Below, one piece after another: positions 53,660 to 63,692 of a DNA stretch of 64,000 nt. Positions within the stretch are counted from its first letter, which is position 1; each line of letters opens with the position of its first letter. The notes under the pieces are model-generated. The model searched no databases. It was not told the origin of the DNA and saw nothing but the letters and a program-made list of their open reading frames with translations. Origin of the DNA: Bradyrhizobium manausense (GTDB lineage: Bacteria; Pseudomonadota; Alphaproteobacteria; Rhizobiales; Xanthobacteraceae); the NCBI RefSeq assembly GCF_018130615.1, contig NZ_JAFCKB010000005.1, positions 1 through 64,000 of the forward strand, given 5' to 3'. The translations under genes and the position numbers were made by a program.

Positions 53660-55261
53660 GCTTGCGAACAGGCTGCGATAGTCTCTCAGAATGGCCTGCG
53701 CCGCGTTGTGGCCGGGGGCGCCGGTGACGCCGCCGCCGGGATGGGCGCCGGAGCCGCAGTGATAGAGGCCTTTCAGGGGGCCGCGGTAATCGGCATGGCC
53801 CAGCATTGGCCGTGCCGAGAACAACTGGTTCAAGGTCAGCGCGCCGTGGAAGATATCGCCGCCGAGCAGCCCGAACTGGCGCTCGAGATCGAGCGGGGAG
53901 AGGATCTGGCGGCCGAGCACGCTTGCCGCAAAGCCCGGCGCGTAGCCGTCCACCGTCGCGATCATGAGATCGGCGACCTCATCGCGGTGGTCGTCCCAGG
54001 ATTTGCCGTCGGGAAGCTCGGGCGCGACATGCTGGCAGAACAGGCTCGCAACGTGCTGCCCCGCGGGTGCCAGCGTGTCGTCGAGCGTCGAGGGGATCAG
54101 CATCTCGACGATCGGTTGTCGGCTCCAGCCCTGCGCCCGCGCGTCGAGATACGCACGGTCCATGTAGCCGAGGCTCGGCGCCAGGATGATGCCTGAAGTG
54201 AGGTGATCGCCATTGCCCGGCAACGCCGTGAAGGAGGGTAGGCGGTCGAGTGCCACGTTCATGCGGAAGGTGCCGGAGCCGTTCTTCCAGTGACGGATGC
54301 GGGCGAGGAAATCCGCCGGCAAGGCATCAGCCGCCACGAGCCGCGTGTAGAGCAGTTTGGGATTGACGTTCGCCGCGACGTATTTCGCGCGGATGGTCTC
54401 GCCGTTCTCCAGGATCACGCCGACGGCGCGGTCGCGCTCGACGATCACCTCGCGCACGCCGGTATCCAGGTCGATCGTGACGCCGCGGGCGCGCGCGGCG
54501 CGCGCCATCGCCTGCGTGATCGCACCCATGCCGCCGATGGCGTGGCCCCAGACGCCCTTCTTGCCGTTCACCTCGCCAAAGGCGTGATGCAGCATCACAT
54601 AGGCCGAGCCGCCGGCGTAGGGGCTCGCATAATTGCCGACGATGGCATCGAAGCCGAACAGCGCCTTGACGAGATCGTGCTCGAACCGCTCGTCCAGGAT
54701 CTCGCCGGCGGAGCGGGTGAAGAGATCGAGCAGGCTGCGGCTCTGCTCCAGCGTGAGCCCGCGCAGGATGTTGGCCGTCGTCAGCGCGTTCGCGGCCTCG
54801 CGGATCGCGCCAAGGCCAAAATTGGCGAGCAGGTTCGGCGGCGCGCGGAGCACGAACTGTCGCAGCACGTCGGCGATCTCTTCGAGCTCGCGCGAAAACC
54901 CGTCGAGCGCATCGGCATCGCGCATGCTGAGCCGCGCCACGGACGCTGTTGTCCGGCCCTCGCCGGTGAGGAGATAGTTGCCGTCGGGCGCGGGCAGAAA
55001 ATTCTGCGCGCGCCGCTCGACCACGCGCAGGCCCTGCTCGGCAAGCCCGAGGTCGCGGATGACCTGCGGATTGAGCAGGCTCACGGTGTAGGCCGCGACC
55101 GAGTTGCGGAAGCCCGGATGAAACTCCTCCGTGACCGCGGCTCCGCCGACCACCTTGCGGCGCTCGACCACATGCACGCGCAAGCCCGCCATCGCGAGAT
55201 AGGCCGCGCAGGTGAGGCCGTTATGGCCAGCGCCGATGATGACGACGTCGGTTTCGCTCAT
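53651..55261 (-). CDS. FAD-dependent phytoene-desaturase/PYROXD2-like oxidoreductase
   Basis: 536 residues from the ATG at 55261 (AGGA upstream); the longer frame to 55387 runs into a repeat. The N-terminal Rossmann motif VVIIGAGHNGLTCAAYLAMAGLRVHVVERR (about 5-34) binds FAD. The middle has substrate-domain segments, and the C-terminal GLYHCGSGAHPGGGVTGAPGHNAAQAIL is the carotenoid-desaturase-type FAD-closing motif. The family removes or rearranges hydrogens in carotenoids or similar lipids; the PYROXD2-like branch has no proven substrate. No carotenoid genes lie nearby. Confidence 0.88.
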   Translation of the reverse strand: MSETDVVIIGAGHNGLTCAAYLAMAGLRVHVVERRKVVGGAAVTEEFHPGFRNSVAAYTVSLLNPQVIRDLGLAEQGLRVVERRAQNFLPAPDGNYLLTGEGRTTASVARLSMRDADALDGFSRELEEIADVLRQFVLRAPPNLLANFGLGAIREAANALTTANILRGLTLEQSRSLLDLFTRSAGEILDERFEHDLVKALFGFDAIVGNYASPYAGGSAYVMLHHAFGEVNGKKGVWGHAIGGMGAITQAMARAARARGVTIDLDTGVREVIVERDRAVGVILENGETIRAKYVAANVNPKLLYTRLVAADALPADFLARIRHWKNGSGTFRMNVALDRLPSFTALPGNGDHLTSGIILAPSLGYMDRAYLDARAQGWSRQPIVEMLIPSTLDDTLAPAGQHVASLFCQHVAPELPDGKSWDDHRDEVADLMIATVDGYAPGFAASVLGRQILSPLDLERQFGLLGGDIFHGALTLNQLFSARPMLGHADYRGPLKGLYHCGSGAHPGGGVTGAPGHNAAQAILRDYRSLFASRG

Positions 55262-55273
55262 GATGTTCCTGGC

Positions 55274-55374
55274 GTCGTTCCGGGATGGTCCGAAGGACCA
55301 GACCCGGAATCTCGAGGTTCCCAGGTGCGCAATTGCGCACCATAGTTGGGTGCTTTGCATCGCCCCGGAATGAC
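55274..55374. repeat. Intergenic palindromic repeat, family A
   Basis: Starts GTCGTTCCGGGATGGTCCG and ends GCCCCGGAATGAC. It contains the TGCGCAATTGCGCA palindrome and the CTCGAG core. It lies just upstream of the oxidoreductase start, in the divergent gap with the gene at 55490. Confidence 0.85.
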
Positions 55375-55489
55375 CGTCTAATATCAAGCAGTCGCTGCGG
55401 CAACATCACGAGACCATTTATTGCCGGTTCAGGCGCGGTGTGCTCCATTGCGCGCGCCCGGCGCCCGCCGGGGGAATGCCGGAGCTCCC

Positions 55490-57772
55490 ATGGATTCGAT
55501 CGTGCAACCCGCCGCCACGGAGCAGCCGTCCTCGTCGCGCAACCGGCTGCTGCTGACGGTCTACACGGCCGCGATCTTCGTCAGTGCGCTGCTGCTGTTC
55601 TCGGTGCAGCCGCTGTTCACGAAAATGGTGCTGCCGCGGCTCGGCGGCTCGCCGGCGGTGTGGTCGGTGGCCATGGTGTTCTTCCAGTCGCTACTGCTGG
55701 CGGGCTATGCCTACGCGCATCTCCTCATGCAGGTCAGGAATCGCATGGTGGCGGTCGTGGTGCATCTGGGCCTGCTCGGCGCGGCCTTCGTCACGCTGCC
55801 GCTCGGCATCGCCAGCGCCTATGGCGAGCCGCCCAGCACCGGATATGCATTCTGGCTGCTCGGCCTGTTCGTGATGTCGATTGGCCTGCCGTTCTTCGCG
55901 CTCGCTGCCAACAATCCGCTGCTGCAAGCCTGGTTCGTGCGCACCGGGCATCCCGACGGGCGCGATCCGTACTTCCTCTATGCCTCTTCCAACATCGGCA
56001 GTTTTCTCGCGCTGTTGTCCTATCCCTTCCTACTGGAGCCGATGTTCACGCTGCACGCGCAGAACCGGCTTTGGACCGGCGGCTATGGCCTGCTGATCCT
56101 GCTGATCGCGTGCTGCGGCGTGCTGCTGTTGCGTTCGCCGCGGCTTGCGGTGACCGATGCGCGGACCGACGACCCAAGCGTACCGACACCGCCCCTGGTG
56201 ACACGGTTGCGTTGGATTTTCCTTGCCGCGGTGCCGTCCGGCCTGCTGATCGCAGTCACCGCACACATCTCGACCGACGTCGCGGCGGCGCCGCTGTTGT
56301 GGGTGCTGCCGCTGTCGCTTTACCTTCTGACCTGGGTGGTGGTGTTCCAGTCGCGGCCGCTGTTGCCACACAAATGGATGCTGATGCTGCAGCCGGTCGC
56401 GATCGCGGGCGTCATCTTCCTGCTCGCCTTTGGCGGCGAGCAGAATTTGCTGCTCACGCTCGGCGGTCATCAATTGTGCTTCTTTGTCATCGCCATGGCC
56501 TGCCATGGCGAGCTGGCACGGACGCGACCTGCCGCGAAGTATCTCACCGGCTTTTATGTCGCGCTGTCGTTCGGGGGCATGGTCGGCGGTCTCTTTGCCG
56601 GCCTCGTCGCGCCCTTCACCTTCTCATGGATCGCCGAATATCCGATCCTGGTCGCGCTCGCCGCGCTGTGCCGGCCGCCGGCGAACGAACGTCTCGCGGG
56701 CGTGGTCAAATGGTACTGGCCGGCGCTTGCCGCCCTCGCAGCGGTGCTCGTTGCGCCGTCCTACATGACGGGCGATCTGGCGACCTGGTTCGAGGATCAC
56801 CGCGTCTGGATTGCCGGCGCCGTCGGTGTGCTCGCGGCGTTGCTGGCGCTGGCGCTCAATGCCGACCGCTGGAAAATTTTTGCCACGGTCGCGGTGGCGC
56901 TGGCGTTGACTCGGATCTATCCGGCCGATGAAGGCCGCGTTACCACCGTGCGCAGCTTCTTCGGCGTCCACAAGATCGTGGTGACGCCGGGCGGCTATTT
57001 CCACGTGCTGATGCACGGCACCACGATTCACGGCGCCGAGCGCTTCCGCAATAATGACGGCACGCCGGTCACCGGCCGGCCCGAGCCGATCACCTATTAT
57101 CACAAGGACGGCGGCATCGGTCAGGCCATCACTGCGATCCGGGAGCGCAAGGGCGCACCGTTGAAGGTCGCGGCGATTGGCGTCGGCTCCGGCACGCTGG
57201 CTTGCGCCGCTGAGCCCGGCGAGAGTTGGAAGTTTTTCGAGATCGACCAGTCCATGGTCGACGCCGCACGCGATCCGAAGAATTTCCGCTACATCTCCAG
57301 TTGCCAGCCGGAGCTGAAGCCGGTGATCGGGGACGCACGCCTCACCTTCGCCAGGGAGCCTGACGGCGCCTACGATCTCATCATCGTGGACGCCTATTCG
57401 TCGGATGCGATCCCGATTCACCTCGCGACCGAAGAAGCGATGAAGATCTACAAGGACAAGCTCGCCCCGCACGGCGCCGTGGTGATGCACGTCTCCAACC
57501 GGCATCTCGATCTCGAGCCGGTCGTGGTCGGCATTGCCGATGCCAATGACCTGAAGAGCTGGGTCTTTGACGAGGATTCCGGCCGCGACGCCGACTATAT
57601 CTTCTCGACCGACGTCGTCATTTCCGCGCGCGAGGCGGATGACGTCGGTAAGCTGGCGTCCTCCAAGCAATGGGAGGAGACTGACGCAAACGAGAAGGTG
57701 CGGGTCTGGACCGACGACTATTCCAACATTCTGGGCGCGCTGTATCGGCGCTTGCGGTACGGAGAGCAGTAG
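55490..57772 (+). CDS. Membrane protein fused to a spermidine synthase-like domain
   Basis: 760 residues from the ATG at 55490 (GGAG 5 bases upstream). The N-terminal about 480 residues contain about 12-14 membrane spans, starting YTAAIFVSALLLFSVQPLFTKMVLP. The C-terminal about 260 residues form a spermidine-synthase fold: VAAIGVGSGTLACAAEPGESWKFFEID (about 561-587), VIGDARLTFAREPDGAYDLIIVDAYSSDAIPIHL (about 613-646) with the Asp of the active site, and a final WTDDYSNIL. Known as MFS-like/polyamine synthase fusions; the true substrate is not established. Cytoplasmic catalytic domain is likely. Confidence 0.88.
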   Translation: MDSIVQPAATEQPSSSRNRLLLTVYTAAIFVSALLLFSVQPLFTKMVLPRLGGSPAVWSVAMVFFQSLLLAGYAYAHLLMQVRNRMVAVVVHLGLLGAAFVTLPLGIASAYGEPPSTGYAFWLLGLFVMSIGLPFFALAANNPLLQAWFVRTGHPDGRDPYFLYASSNIGSFLALLSYPFLLEPMFTLHAQNRLWTGGYGLLILLIACCGVLLLRSPRLAVTDARTDDPSVPTPPLVTRLRWIFLAAVPSGLLIAVTAHISTDVAAAPLLWVLPLSLYLLTWVVVFQSRPLLPHKWMLMLQPVAIAGVIFLLAFGGEQNLLLTLGGHQLCFFVIAMACHGELARTRPAAKYLTGFYVALSFGGMVGGLFAGLVAPFTFSWIAEYPILVALAALCRPPANERLAGVVKWYWPALAALAAVLVAPSYMTGDLATWFEDHRVWIAGAVGVLAALLALALNADRWKIFATVAVALALTRIYPADEGRVTTVRSFFGVHKIVVTPGGYFHVLMHGTTIHGAERFRNNDGTPVTGRPEPITYYHKDGGIGQAITAIRERKGAPLKVAAIGVGSGTLACAAEPGESWKFFEIDQSMVDAARDPKNFRYISSCQPELKPVIGDARLTFAREPDGAYDLIIVDAYSSDAIPIHLATEEAMKIYKDKLAPHGAVVMHVSNRHLDLEPVVVGIADANDLKSWVFDEDSGRDADYIFSTDVVISAREADDVGKLASSKQWEETDANEKVRVWTDDYSNILGALYRRLRYGEQ

Positions 57773-57795
57773 CCCTCCGGGCGGCAAATACAGGC

Positions 57796-58827
57796 TTAAG
57801 GCTCGACCGGCGTCCCCGCCGGGAGCGCAAGGCCCTTCTCGCCGGCGACCTGCCGCAACAGGTCCGGCCTATCAGAGATGATTCCGTCGACGCCGATCTC
57901 GATCATCCGCGCCATGTCGTCAGGCTTGTTGACTGTCCAGACCACGACGCGCAATCCCTGCGCATGGGCCTCAGCGACAAGCGCTGCTGTCACGTCGCCG
58001 AAATAGGGCGACCACACCGCACCACCCGCGGCCTTGATCGTGCGCGGCAGCGAGTCGCCGTGATCGGCCGGGCTGAAGCCCGCAGTCCAGCTGGTGGCCT
58101 TGTCGAGGGCGATGGTCGGTGCCGAGCCGCGCTGGATCGTCAGATACACCGTCGGAATTGTCGGGGCCTGCTGCTGGACAAGAAGCAGCGTTCGCCAGTC
58201 GAACGACTGGATCATGACGCGGTCGGAGAATTTTGCGTCCTCGATCACCCCGAGCAGCTTCGCGACGAAGCCCTGCGGCTCCAGCGACTCATCCGGATGA
58301 CCCGGATCGATCTTGGTCTCGATATTGAAGCGCACCTTGTCGTTGCCGGATTTGCGCACCAGCGCGAACAGCTCCTTCAGCGTGGGGATGCCGGTCCCCG
58401 GTACGGCGCGCTGGTCGGGAAACTGCTTCGCATAGGCGCTTCCCGGACGGATCTGTCCGACATCGTAAGTCCTGACATCGGCCAGGCGCAGCTTGACGAA
58501 AGGCGTGCCGGGCACGGCGACATAGCCGCCATTCGCATCCCGCGCGAGATCGGGGTTGAGTCCGCGCTCGTGCGACACCACGACCTCGCCGTCGGCGGTC
58601 ACGCCGACGTCGAGCTCGAGCGTATCCACGCCCATCGTGAGCGCATTGGCAAAGGCCGGCAGGGTGTTTTCCGGCAACAGCGCGCGTCCGCCGCGATGCG
58701 CCTCGAGATCGAAAGCCATGGTTTGTCCTATCATGGCTTGTCCCGTCGTGAGAACCGAAAGCACGGCCAGAATTGTTGCAACAGGTGACGGCATCACAAT
58801 TTGCAGCCCAAGTGAAAGGGAAAGCAT
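57796..58827 (-). CDS. Secreted glycerophosphodiester phosphodiesterase
   Basis: 343 residues from the ATG at 58827 (ATG 58794 gives 332). A signal peptide precedes FDLEAHRGGRALLPENTLPAFANAL, the catalytic His and metal Glu motif of GDPD enzymes. It is followed by DTLELDVGVTADGEVVVSHE with the second metal ligands and general acid His. RFNIETKIDPG and VMIQSFDWRTL complete the fold. It should hydrolyse glycerophosphodiesters in the periplasm to glycerol-3-phosphate and alcohol. The frame is open past 58920, but that part overlaps the next gene. Confidence 0.9.
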   Translation of the reverse strand: MLSLSLGLQIVMPSPVATILAVLSVLTTGQAMIGQTMAFDLEAHRGGRALLPENTLPAFANALTMGVDTLELDVGVTADGEVVVSHERGLNPDLARDANGGYVAVPGTPFVKLRLADVRTYDVGQIRPGSAYAKQFPDQRAVPGTGIPTLKELFALVRKSGNDKVRFNIETKIDPGHPDESLEPQGFVAKLLGVIEDAKFSDRVMIQSFDWRTLLLVQQQAPTIPTVYLTIQRGSAPTIALDKATSWTAGFSPADHGDSLPRTIKAAGGAVWSPYFGDVTAALVAEAHAQGLRVVVWTVNKPDDMARMIEIGVDGIISDRPDLLRQVAGEKGLALPAGTPVEP

Positions 58828-58919
58828 ATGAAATCTTCGCTCGTTTCGTCCAGTGCTGAGGTTGACGGCGGCTGAAGAAAGCCGAAACTGGCCTTCAAAA
58901 AAGATCGGGAGTGATCGAC

Positions 58920-60182
58920 ATGCGGTTTGTCTTCCTCGCAACGATGGCGGCTTTGATGGTCGGACAGGCAGCGGCCAAGGATGTGTTGTCGGGGGCTGGC
59001 CTGCTGGCCGATGTGGCGCGCTATGCTTCCTTTGGCCTGCACCGTTTCGGCTCACCCGGCGATCGCGCAACGGCCGACTGGCTCGCTGGCGAGCTGTCCG
59101 AGGCCGGCTACGCCATCAGGTTCCAGCCTGTCGTGCTCGGCCGGCAATATGTCGTGGAGCGGGCCAGCGCGGAAGTGGGCGGCACGAGCGTCGAAGCGAC
59201 GCCGTTCTGGTGGCCGCCGGAGGACAAGGCAAGCTTCCATCTCTCGGCTCCGCTGGTGCGCACGGGCGACGTTGCCGGCAAGATTCTCTGGGTCGATCTG
59301 CCGTTCGATCGCGGCGCCTATCTTGGCCCAGCGCATCGTGCCGCGATCTCCGAGGCCGTGGCCAGGAAGCCTGCCGCCATCCTGCTGATGATCGGCAATC
59401 CCGCTGACGACCGCTTCGCCTACAATGTCACGCAGGAGGATACGCCCTGGCCGGTGCCGGTGATCGTGGTCGGCGCCAAGGCGCGGGCGACGTTCGAGGT
59501 GGCTCTCGCATCAGGCGCGCCGGTGACGTTCGATGTTGCCGGGCATTACGAGCGCAACGTCTCCGGCCGCAACGTCATCGCCGAGACCGGCATTGGGCGC
59601 GGGCCGACCATCGTCGTCTCCACCCCTATGACCGGCTGGTACAGTTGCGTCTGTGAGCGCGGCCCCGGCATCGCCAATTTCCTCGCGCTGGCACGCACGG
59701 CGGCGGCGGAAAAATGGCCTGCGCATTTCGTCTTCATTGCCACCGCAGGCCACGAGATCGGCCATGGCGGCATGGAGCTGTTTCTGAAGGACGGCGCGCC
59801 TGCGCCAAAGGAGACGCTGGCCTGGATCCACTTCGGCTCGTCGAACGCCTGCTACGCGTTTGCGGAAGGCGCGCGCACCAGCCGGCCCGAGGAGGAGCGC
59901 TATCTCGTGCTGAGCAAGTCAGCCGTTGCGCTGACCGACGAGGCCTTCGTCGCGGTTGCGGCCAAACGGCTGGTGACGGAGAAGCAGGCGGTCGGCGAAC
60001 TGCGCGACGTGCATGCGGCGGGCTACGCCAATTTTCTCGGAATGGCCGGCCGTCATCAAACCTTCCACACGCCCGCGGACGATCTCAGCGCGACCGGGCC
60101 CGAAATCCTCGAGCCGGTCGCCCGCGCCTTCGTCGATGCCGTGCGGAAAATCGTCGAACGCGGCGACACCGCGTTCAGATAA
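58920..60182 (+). CDS. M28-family-like secreted protein lacking the zinc ligands
   Basis: 420 residues from the ATG at 58920 (GGGAG 8 bases upstream). Signal peptide about 1-19. The N-terminal half has a PA-type insert. The C-terminal half has the M28 layout NVIAETGIG, VVSTPMTGWY, FVFIATAGHEIGHGGMEL and HQTFHTPADDL. However, the canonical His-X-Asp, Asp-Asn and Glu-Glu zinc-binding motifs are replaced by VSTPMTGWYSC, CERGPGIAN and GHEIGHG. Only the last His is in place. Either the metal site is altered or the protein is a non-enzymatic binder. Confidence 0.75.
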   Translation: MRFVFLATMAALMVGQAAAKDVLSGAGLLADVARYASFGLHRFGSPGDRATADWLAGELSEAGYAIRFQPVVLGRQYVVERASAEVGGTSVEATPFWWPPEDKASFHLSAPLVRTGDVAGKILWVDLPFDRGAYLGPAHRAAISEAVARKPAAILLMIGNPADDRFAYNVTQEDTPWPVPVIVVGAKARATFEVALASGAPVTFDVAGHYERNVSGRNVIAETGIGRGPTIVVSTPMTGWYSCVCERGPGIANFLALARTAAAEKWPAHFVFIATAGHEIGHGGMELFLKDGAPAPKETLAWIHFGSSNACYAFAEGARTSRPEEERYLVLSKSAVALTDEAFVAVAAKRLVTEKQAVGELRDVHAAGYANFLGMAGRHQTFHTPADDLSATGPEILEPVARAFVDAVRKIVERGDTAFR

Positions 60183-60184
60183 TC

Positions 60185-60976
60185 TCAGTTCTGGTAATAA
60201 TAACGCGGCTGATAGTACTGGCGCGGCTGTTGCTGCTGATAGTAGTAACCCTGCTGGCTATATGCCGGATCGTAGCCGTAGCTCGGCTGCGGCTGTGGCA
60301 GCTGCTGGTAGACCTGCGTGCCAGAGGGGCGGGTGATCGGACGCGGCGCCGGGTAACGCGCGCCGGTGTCGCTGCCGTCGGCGGGATAGATGTAGTTGTC
60401 GTCCTGCGACACGTAGCGGCGAGCGGGCTGCATCGGCGGCGTCAGATTTACGGGATCGCCTGTCGTTGCGTACTGCTCCTCAGCCGGCTGCTGGGCGCGG
60501 GCGACCGCATTGTTGGTGCGGCCACGCGGGTTGCGGGCCAGCGCCACCTGCGCCGAGCCGGTCAACGTCACCGTGGTGTTGAGCACACCCTGCTCCTGCA
60601 CCAGCGCGTAGAGCGTGGAGGCGTTCTGGCGCGACAGCCGCACACAGCCATGCGACGCAGGCGTGCCCAGTCGCCCGACCGAGTCGGTCCCGTGGATGGC
60701 GTGCCCGATCTTGGTGAAGAAGATCGAGTGCGGCATCGGTGCGTCGTCGAATTCCTTGGAGTAGTGGTCCTCTTCCATGCGGAAAGCACGGAATGCGCCA
60801 TTCGGCGTTTCGCGCGAGGGGATGCCGGTCGACACCGGCCAGTGGTAGCGCGCGACGCCGTCGACCACGACGGTCATCTGCTGATTGTCCTTGTCGACGG
60901 TAATGTCGACCTTGGCCTGCGCGGTGCCCGCGCTCACAAGCATCAGCGAAGTGAAAGCGAAAAAAAATGAACGCAT
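60185..60976 (-). CDS. Secreted L,D-transpeptidase (YkuD) with Tyr/Gln-rich tail
   Basis: 263 residues from the ATG at 60976 (GGAGG 11 bases upstream; the long frame beyond is not coding). Signal peptide about 1-21. The YkuD domain (about 24-135) has HAIHGTDSVGRLGTPASHGCVRLS, in which Cys is the catalytic nucleophile. It makes 3-3 cross-links or attaches proteins to peptidoglycan. The remaining about 130 residues form a disordered tail, ending in Pro, Tyr and Gln runs (GYYYQQQQPRQYYQ). The tail is unusual and may anchor or multimerise the enzyme. Confidence 0.9.
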   Translation of the reverse strand: MRSFFFAFTSLMLVSAGTAQAKVDITVDKDNQQMTVVVDGVARYHWPVSTGIPSRETPNGAFRAFRMEEDHYSKEFDDAPMPHSIFFTKIGHAIHGTDSVGRLGTPASHGCVRLSRQNASTLYALVQEQGVLNTTVTLTGSAQVALARNPRGRTNNAVARAQQPAEEQYATTGDPVNLTPPMQPARRYVSQDDNYIYPADGSDTGARYPAPRPITRPSGTQVYQQLPQPQPSYGYDPAYSQQGYYYQQQQPRQYYQPRYYYQN

Positions 60977-61348
60977 CTGACGTCTGGCCTCCGGCCTGTT
61001 CACGCTAGAGCAGGATCCGGAAAAGTGTGTAGCGGTTTTCCGAAAGATCATGCTCGAACAATAACACCGCGGCTCTCCGTCCCCGGCGTGCACTATGCCT
61101 GCAGTCCGGCTTTCGTTCCAGCGGCCTGCCAAGCTAACCTTCCTGCCATCGTTAACGCGATGCCGGGCGTAAGCAAGGCCGCTTTGTGCCGCGCATGTCC
61201 TGGCGATGCTGACATTTTCGCGAGCGGGCGCTGCGTTCACAACGCCGACAATTCGTCACAAAGGCGCAACTATTTGGCCGCCTCGGGCGTTGATCGTGAC
61301 CCACCCTGACAGGCGGCCTTCGCCGCCAGCTATCCTTTGGGACCGAAG
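60977..61348. other. Divergent intergenic region with one repeat
   Basis: 372 bases between the L,D-transpeptidase and a glycine-zipper gene. It holds the family E repeat (61008-61055) and probably both promoters. Open frames across it have no ribosome binding site or composition support. I see no RNA gene. Confidence 0.45.
61008..61055. repeat. Intergenic hairpin repeat, family E
   Basis: GAGCAGGATCCGGAAAA (from 61008) faces GTTTTCCGAAAGATCATGCTC (to 61055): the two arms are inverted copies with a few mismatches and a GTGTGTAGC loop. This resembles a short repeat common in Rhizobiales intergenic regions. Only one copy is in the window. Confidence 0.7.
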
Positions 61349-61672
61349 ATGAACAAAGCCCGTATCGCCGCCGCAACCTTGCCGGCCGGCTTACCTGTCC
61401 GCCTGCTGTTCGCAGCTGCTGCCGTCCTTCTCGCGTTGATGTCGCTGCCGCACGCCGGTCACGCCCAGGGCATCGTGCGCGGCGCCCAGGAGGGCTCCTA
61501 TGAAGGTAACCGGATTGCCGGGCCCGTGGGCGGTGCGGTCGGCAGCGTCGTCGGTGCCGGGGTAGGAGGCGCCGTGGGTGCGGTCGACGGCATCCTCGGC
61601 ATTCCCTATCACGGCCGCCGTCATTGCCGCGGCTACTATGACGGCTATCACCACTTCCACTGCTATCGGTAA
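61349..61672 (+). CDS. Small secreted glycine-zipper protein
   Basis: 107 residues from the ATG at 61349. A signal peptide (about 1-40, ending HAGHAQ) is followed by GPVGGAVGSVVGAGVGGAVGAVDG (about 58-81). This GxxxG-type stretch can pack in membranes or form assemblies. A His/Tyr-rich end (RRHCRGYYDGYHHFHCY) has two Cys and five His that could bind metal. Similar short proteins are usually annotated as hypothetical. Function unknown. Confidence 0.65.
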   Translation: MNKARIAAATLPAGLPVRLLFAAAAVLLALMSLPHAGHAQGIVRGAQEGSYEGNRIAGPVGGAVGSVVGAGVGGAVGAVDGILGIPYHGRRHCRGYYDGYHHFHCYR

Positions 61673-61682
61673 GTCTACCGCC

Positions 61683-61720
61683 GTCATTCCGGGCTCGTGC
61701 TTCGCACGCCCCGGAATGAC
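61683..61720. repeat. Minimal family A repeat / hairpin
   Basis: GTCATTCCGGGC and GCCCCGGAATGAC flank a short GTGCTTCGCAC hairpin loop. It is the shortest version of the family and lies between convergent genes, so it may act as a two-way terminator. Confidence 0.75.
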
Positions 61721-61728
61721 AATCAGGG

Positions 61729-62486
61729 TTAGTTCTTCAGCCGATATCCCGTCCGGAAGATCCACCAGATCACGGTCAGGCAGATCACGAGGAATGCCAC
61801 GGTCATGCCGATGCTGACGGACACGCTGACATCGGCGATCTCGTAGAAGCTCCAGCGAAAGCCGGAGATCAGATAGACGACCGGGTTGAGCAGCGCCACC
61901 GTGCGCCAGGTCGGCGGCAGCATGTCGATGGAATAGAAACTGCCGCCGAGGAAGGTCAGCGGCGTCACCACCAGCATCGGAATCATCTGCAGCTTCTCGA
62001 AGCCGTCGGCCCAGATGCCGATGATGAAGCCGAACAGGCTGAACGTCACCGCCGTCAGCACCAGGAAGGCCAGCATCCAGACCGGATGGTGGATATGCAA
62101 TGGGACGAAGAGCCCGGCTGTCGCCAGAATGATCAAGCCCAAAATGATCGACTTGGTCGCGGCGGCGCCGACATAACCGAGCACGATCTCGAAATAGGAA
62201 ATCGGCGCCGACAGGATCTCGTAGATCGTGCCGGTGAATTTCGGAAAGTAGATGCCGAACGAGGCATTCGCGATGCTCTGCGTCAGCACCGAGAGCATGA
62301 TCAGGCCCGGCACGATGAAGGTGCCGTAGCTGACGCCCTCGACCTGGCTGATGCGCGAGCCGATCGCGGCGCCGAACACCACGAAATAGAGCGATGTCGA
62401 GACGACGGGCGAAACGATGCTTTGCAGCAGCGTGCGCCAGGTGCGCGCCATTTCGAACAGATAGATGGCGCGGATGGCGCGGTGGT

Positions 62487-62490
<4 letters not shown>
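61729..62490 (-). CDS. ABC-2-type transporter permease (YadH-like)
   Basis: 253 residues with six membrane spans, from the ATG at 62490, which overlaps the stop of the ATPase gene upstream by 4 bases. Family features: [57 protein letters not shown] and [15 protein letters not shown] (about 183-197). It pairs with the ATPase at 62487-63410. The substrate is unknown; the family includes lipid, polysaccharide and drug exporters. Convergent with the glycine-zipper gene. Confidence 0.9.
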
Positions 62491-63410
<920 letters not shown>

Positions 63411-63692
63411 GAGGGCCGGTCGGGGGTGGGGAGGGAGGGGCCGGAATCCGTCCTCTGGCGGGCGGACGACCGGCGGAGCCCTGAAATAGGAATGGCCTTG
63501 CCCGGTCGCAATTGGCGAGAGAAAAATCGTCTCAAAACAGGCCCTTAAGTGGCCGGTTTCGGGCAAGTGTTGCGCGATGGTCACGGATTGCGGCGAAGAT
63601 CGCCATTCACGCGGCTCTTTGTTGCGTCTGCGAGCGCGCCGTGGCTACGATTCCGGCCGATCGCGAAGCGTATGTCCCCAGGGAAACAATCG

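Noticed and set aside
53513-54196. 227-codon plus-strand frame over the oxidoreductase gene
   Set aside because: It is the antisense shadow of the FAD oxidoreductase and crosses the DnaA-box-like patch; no ribosome binding site.
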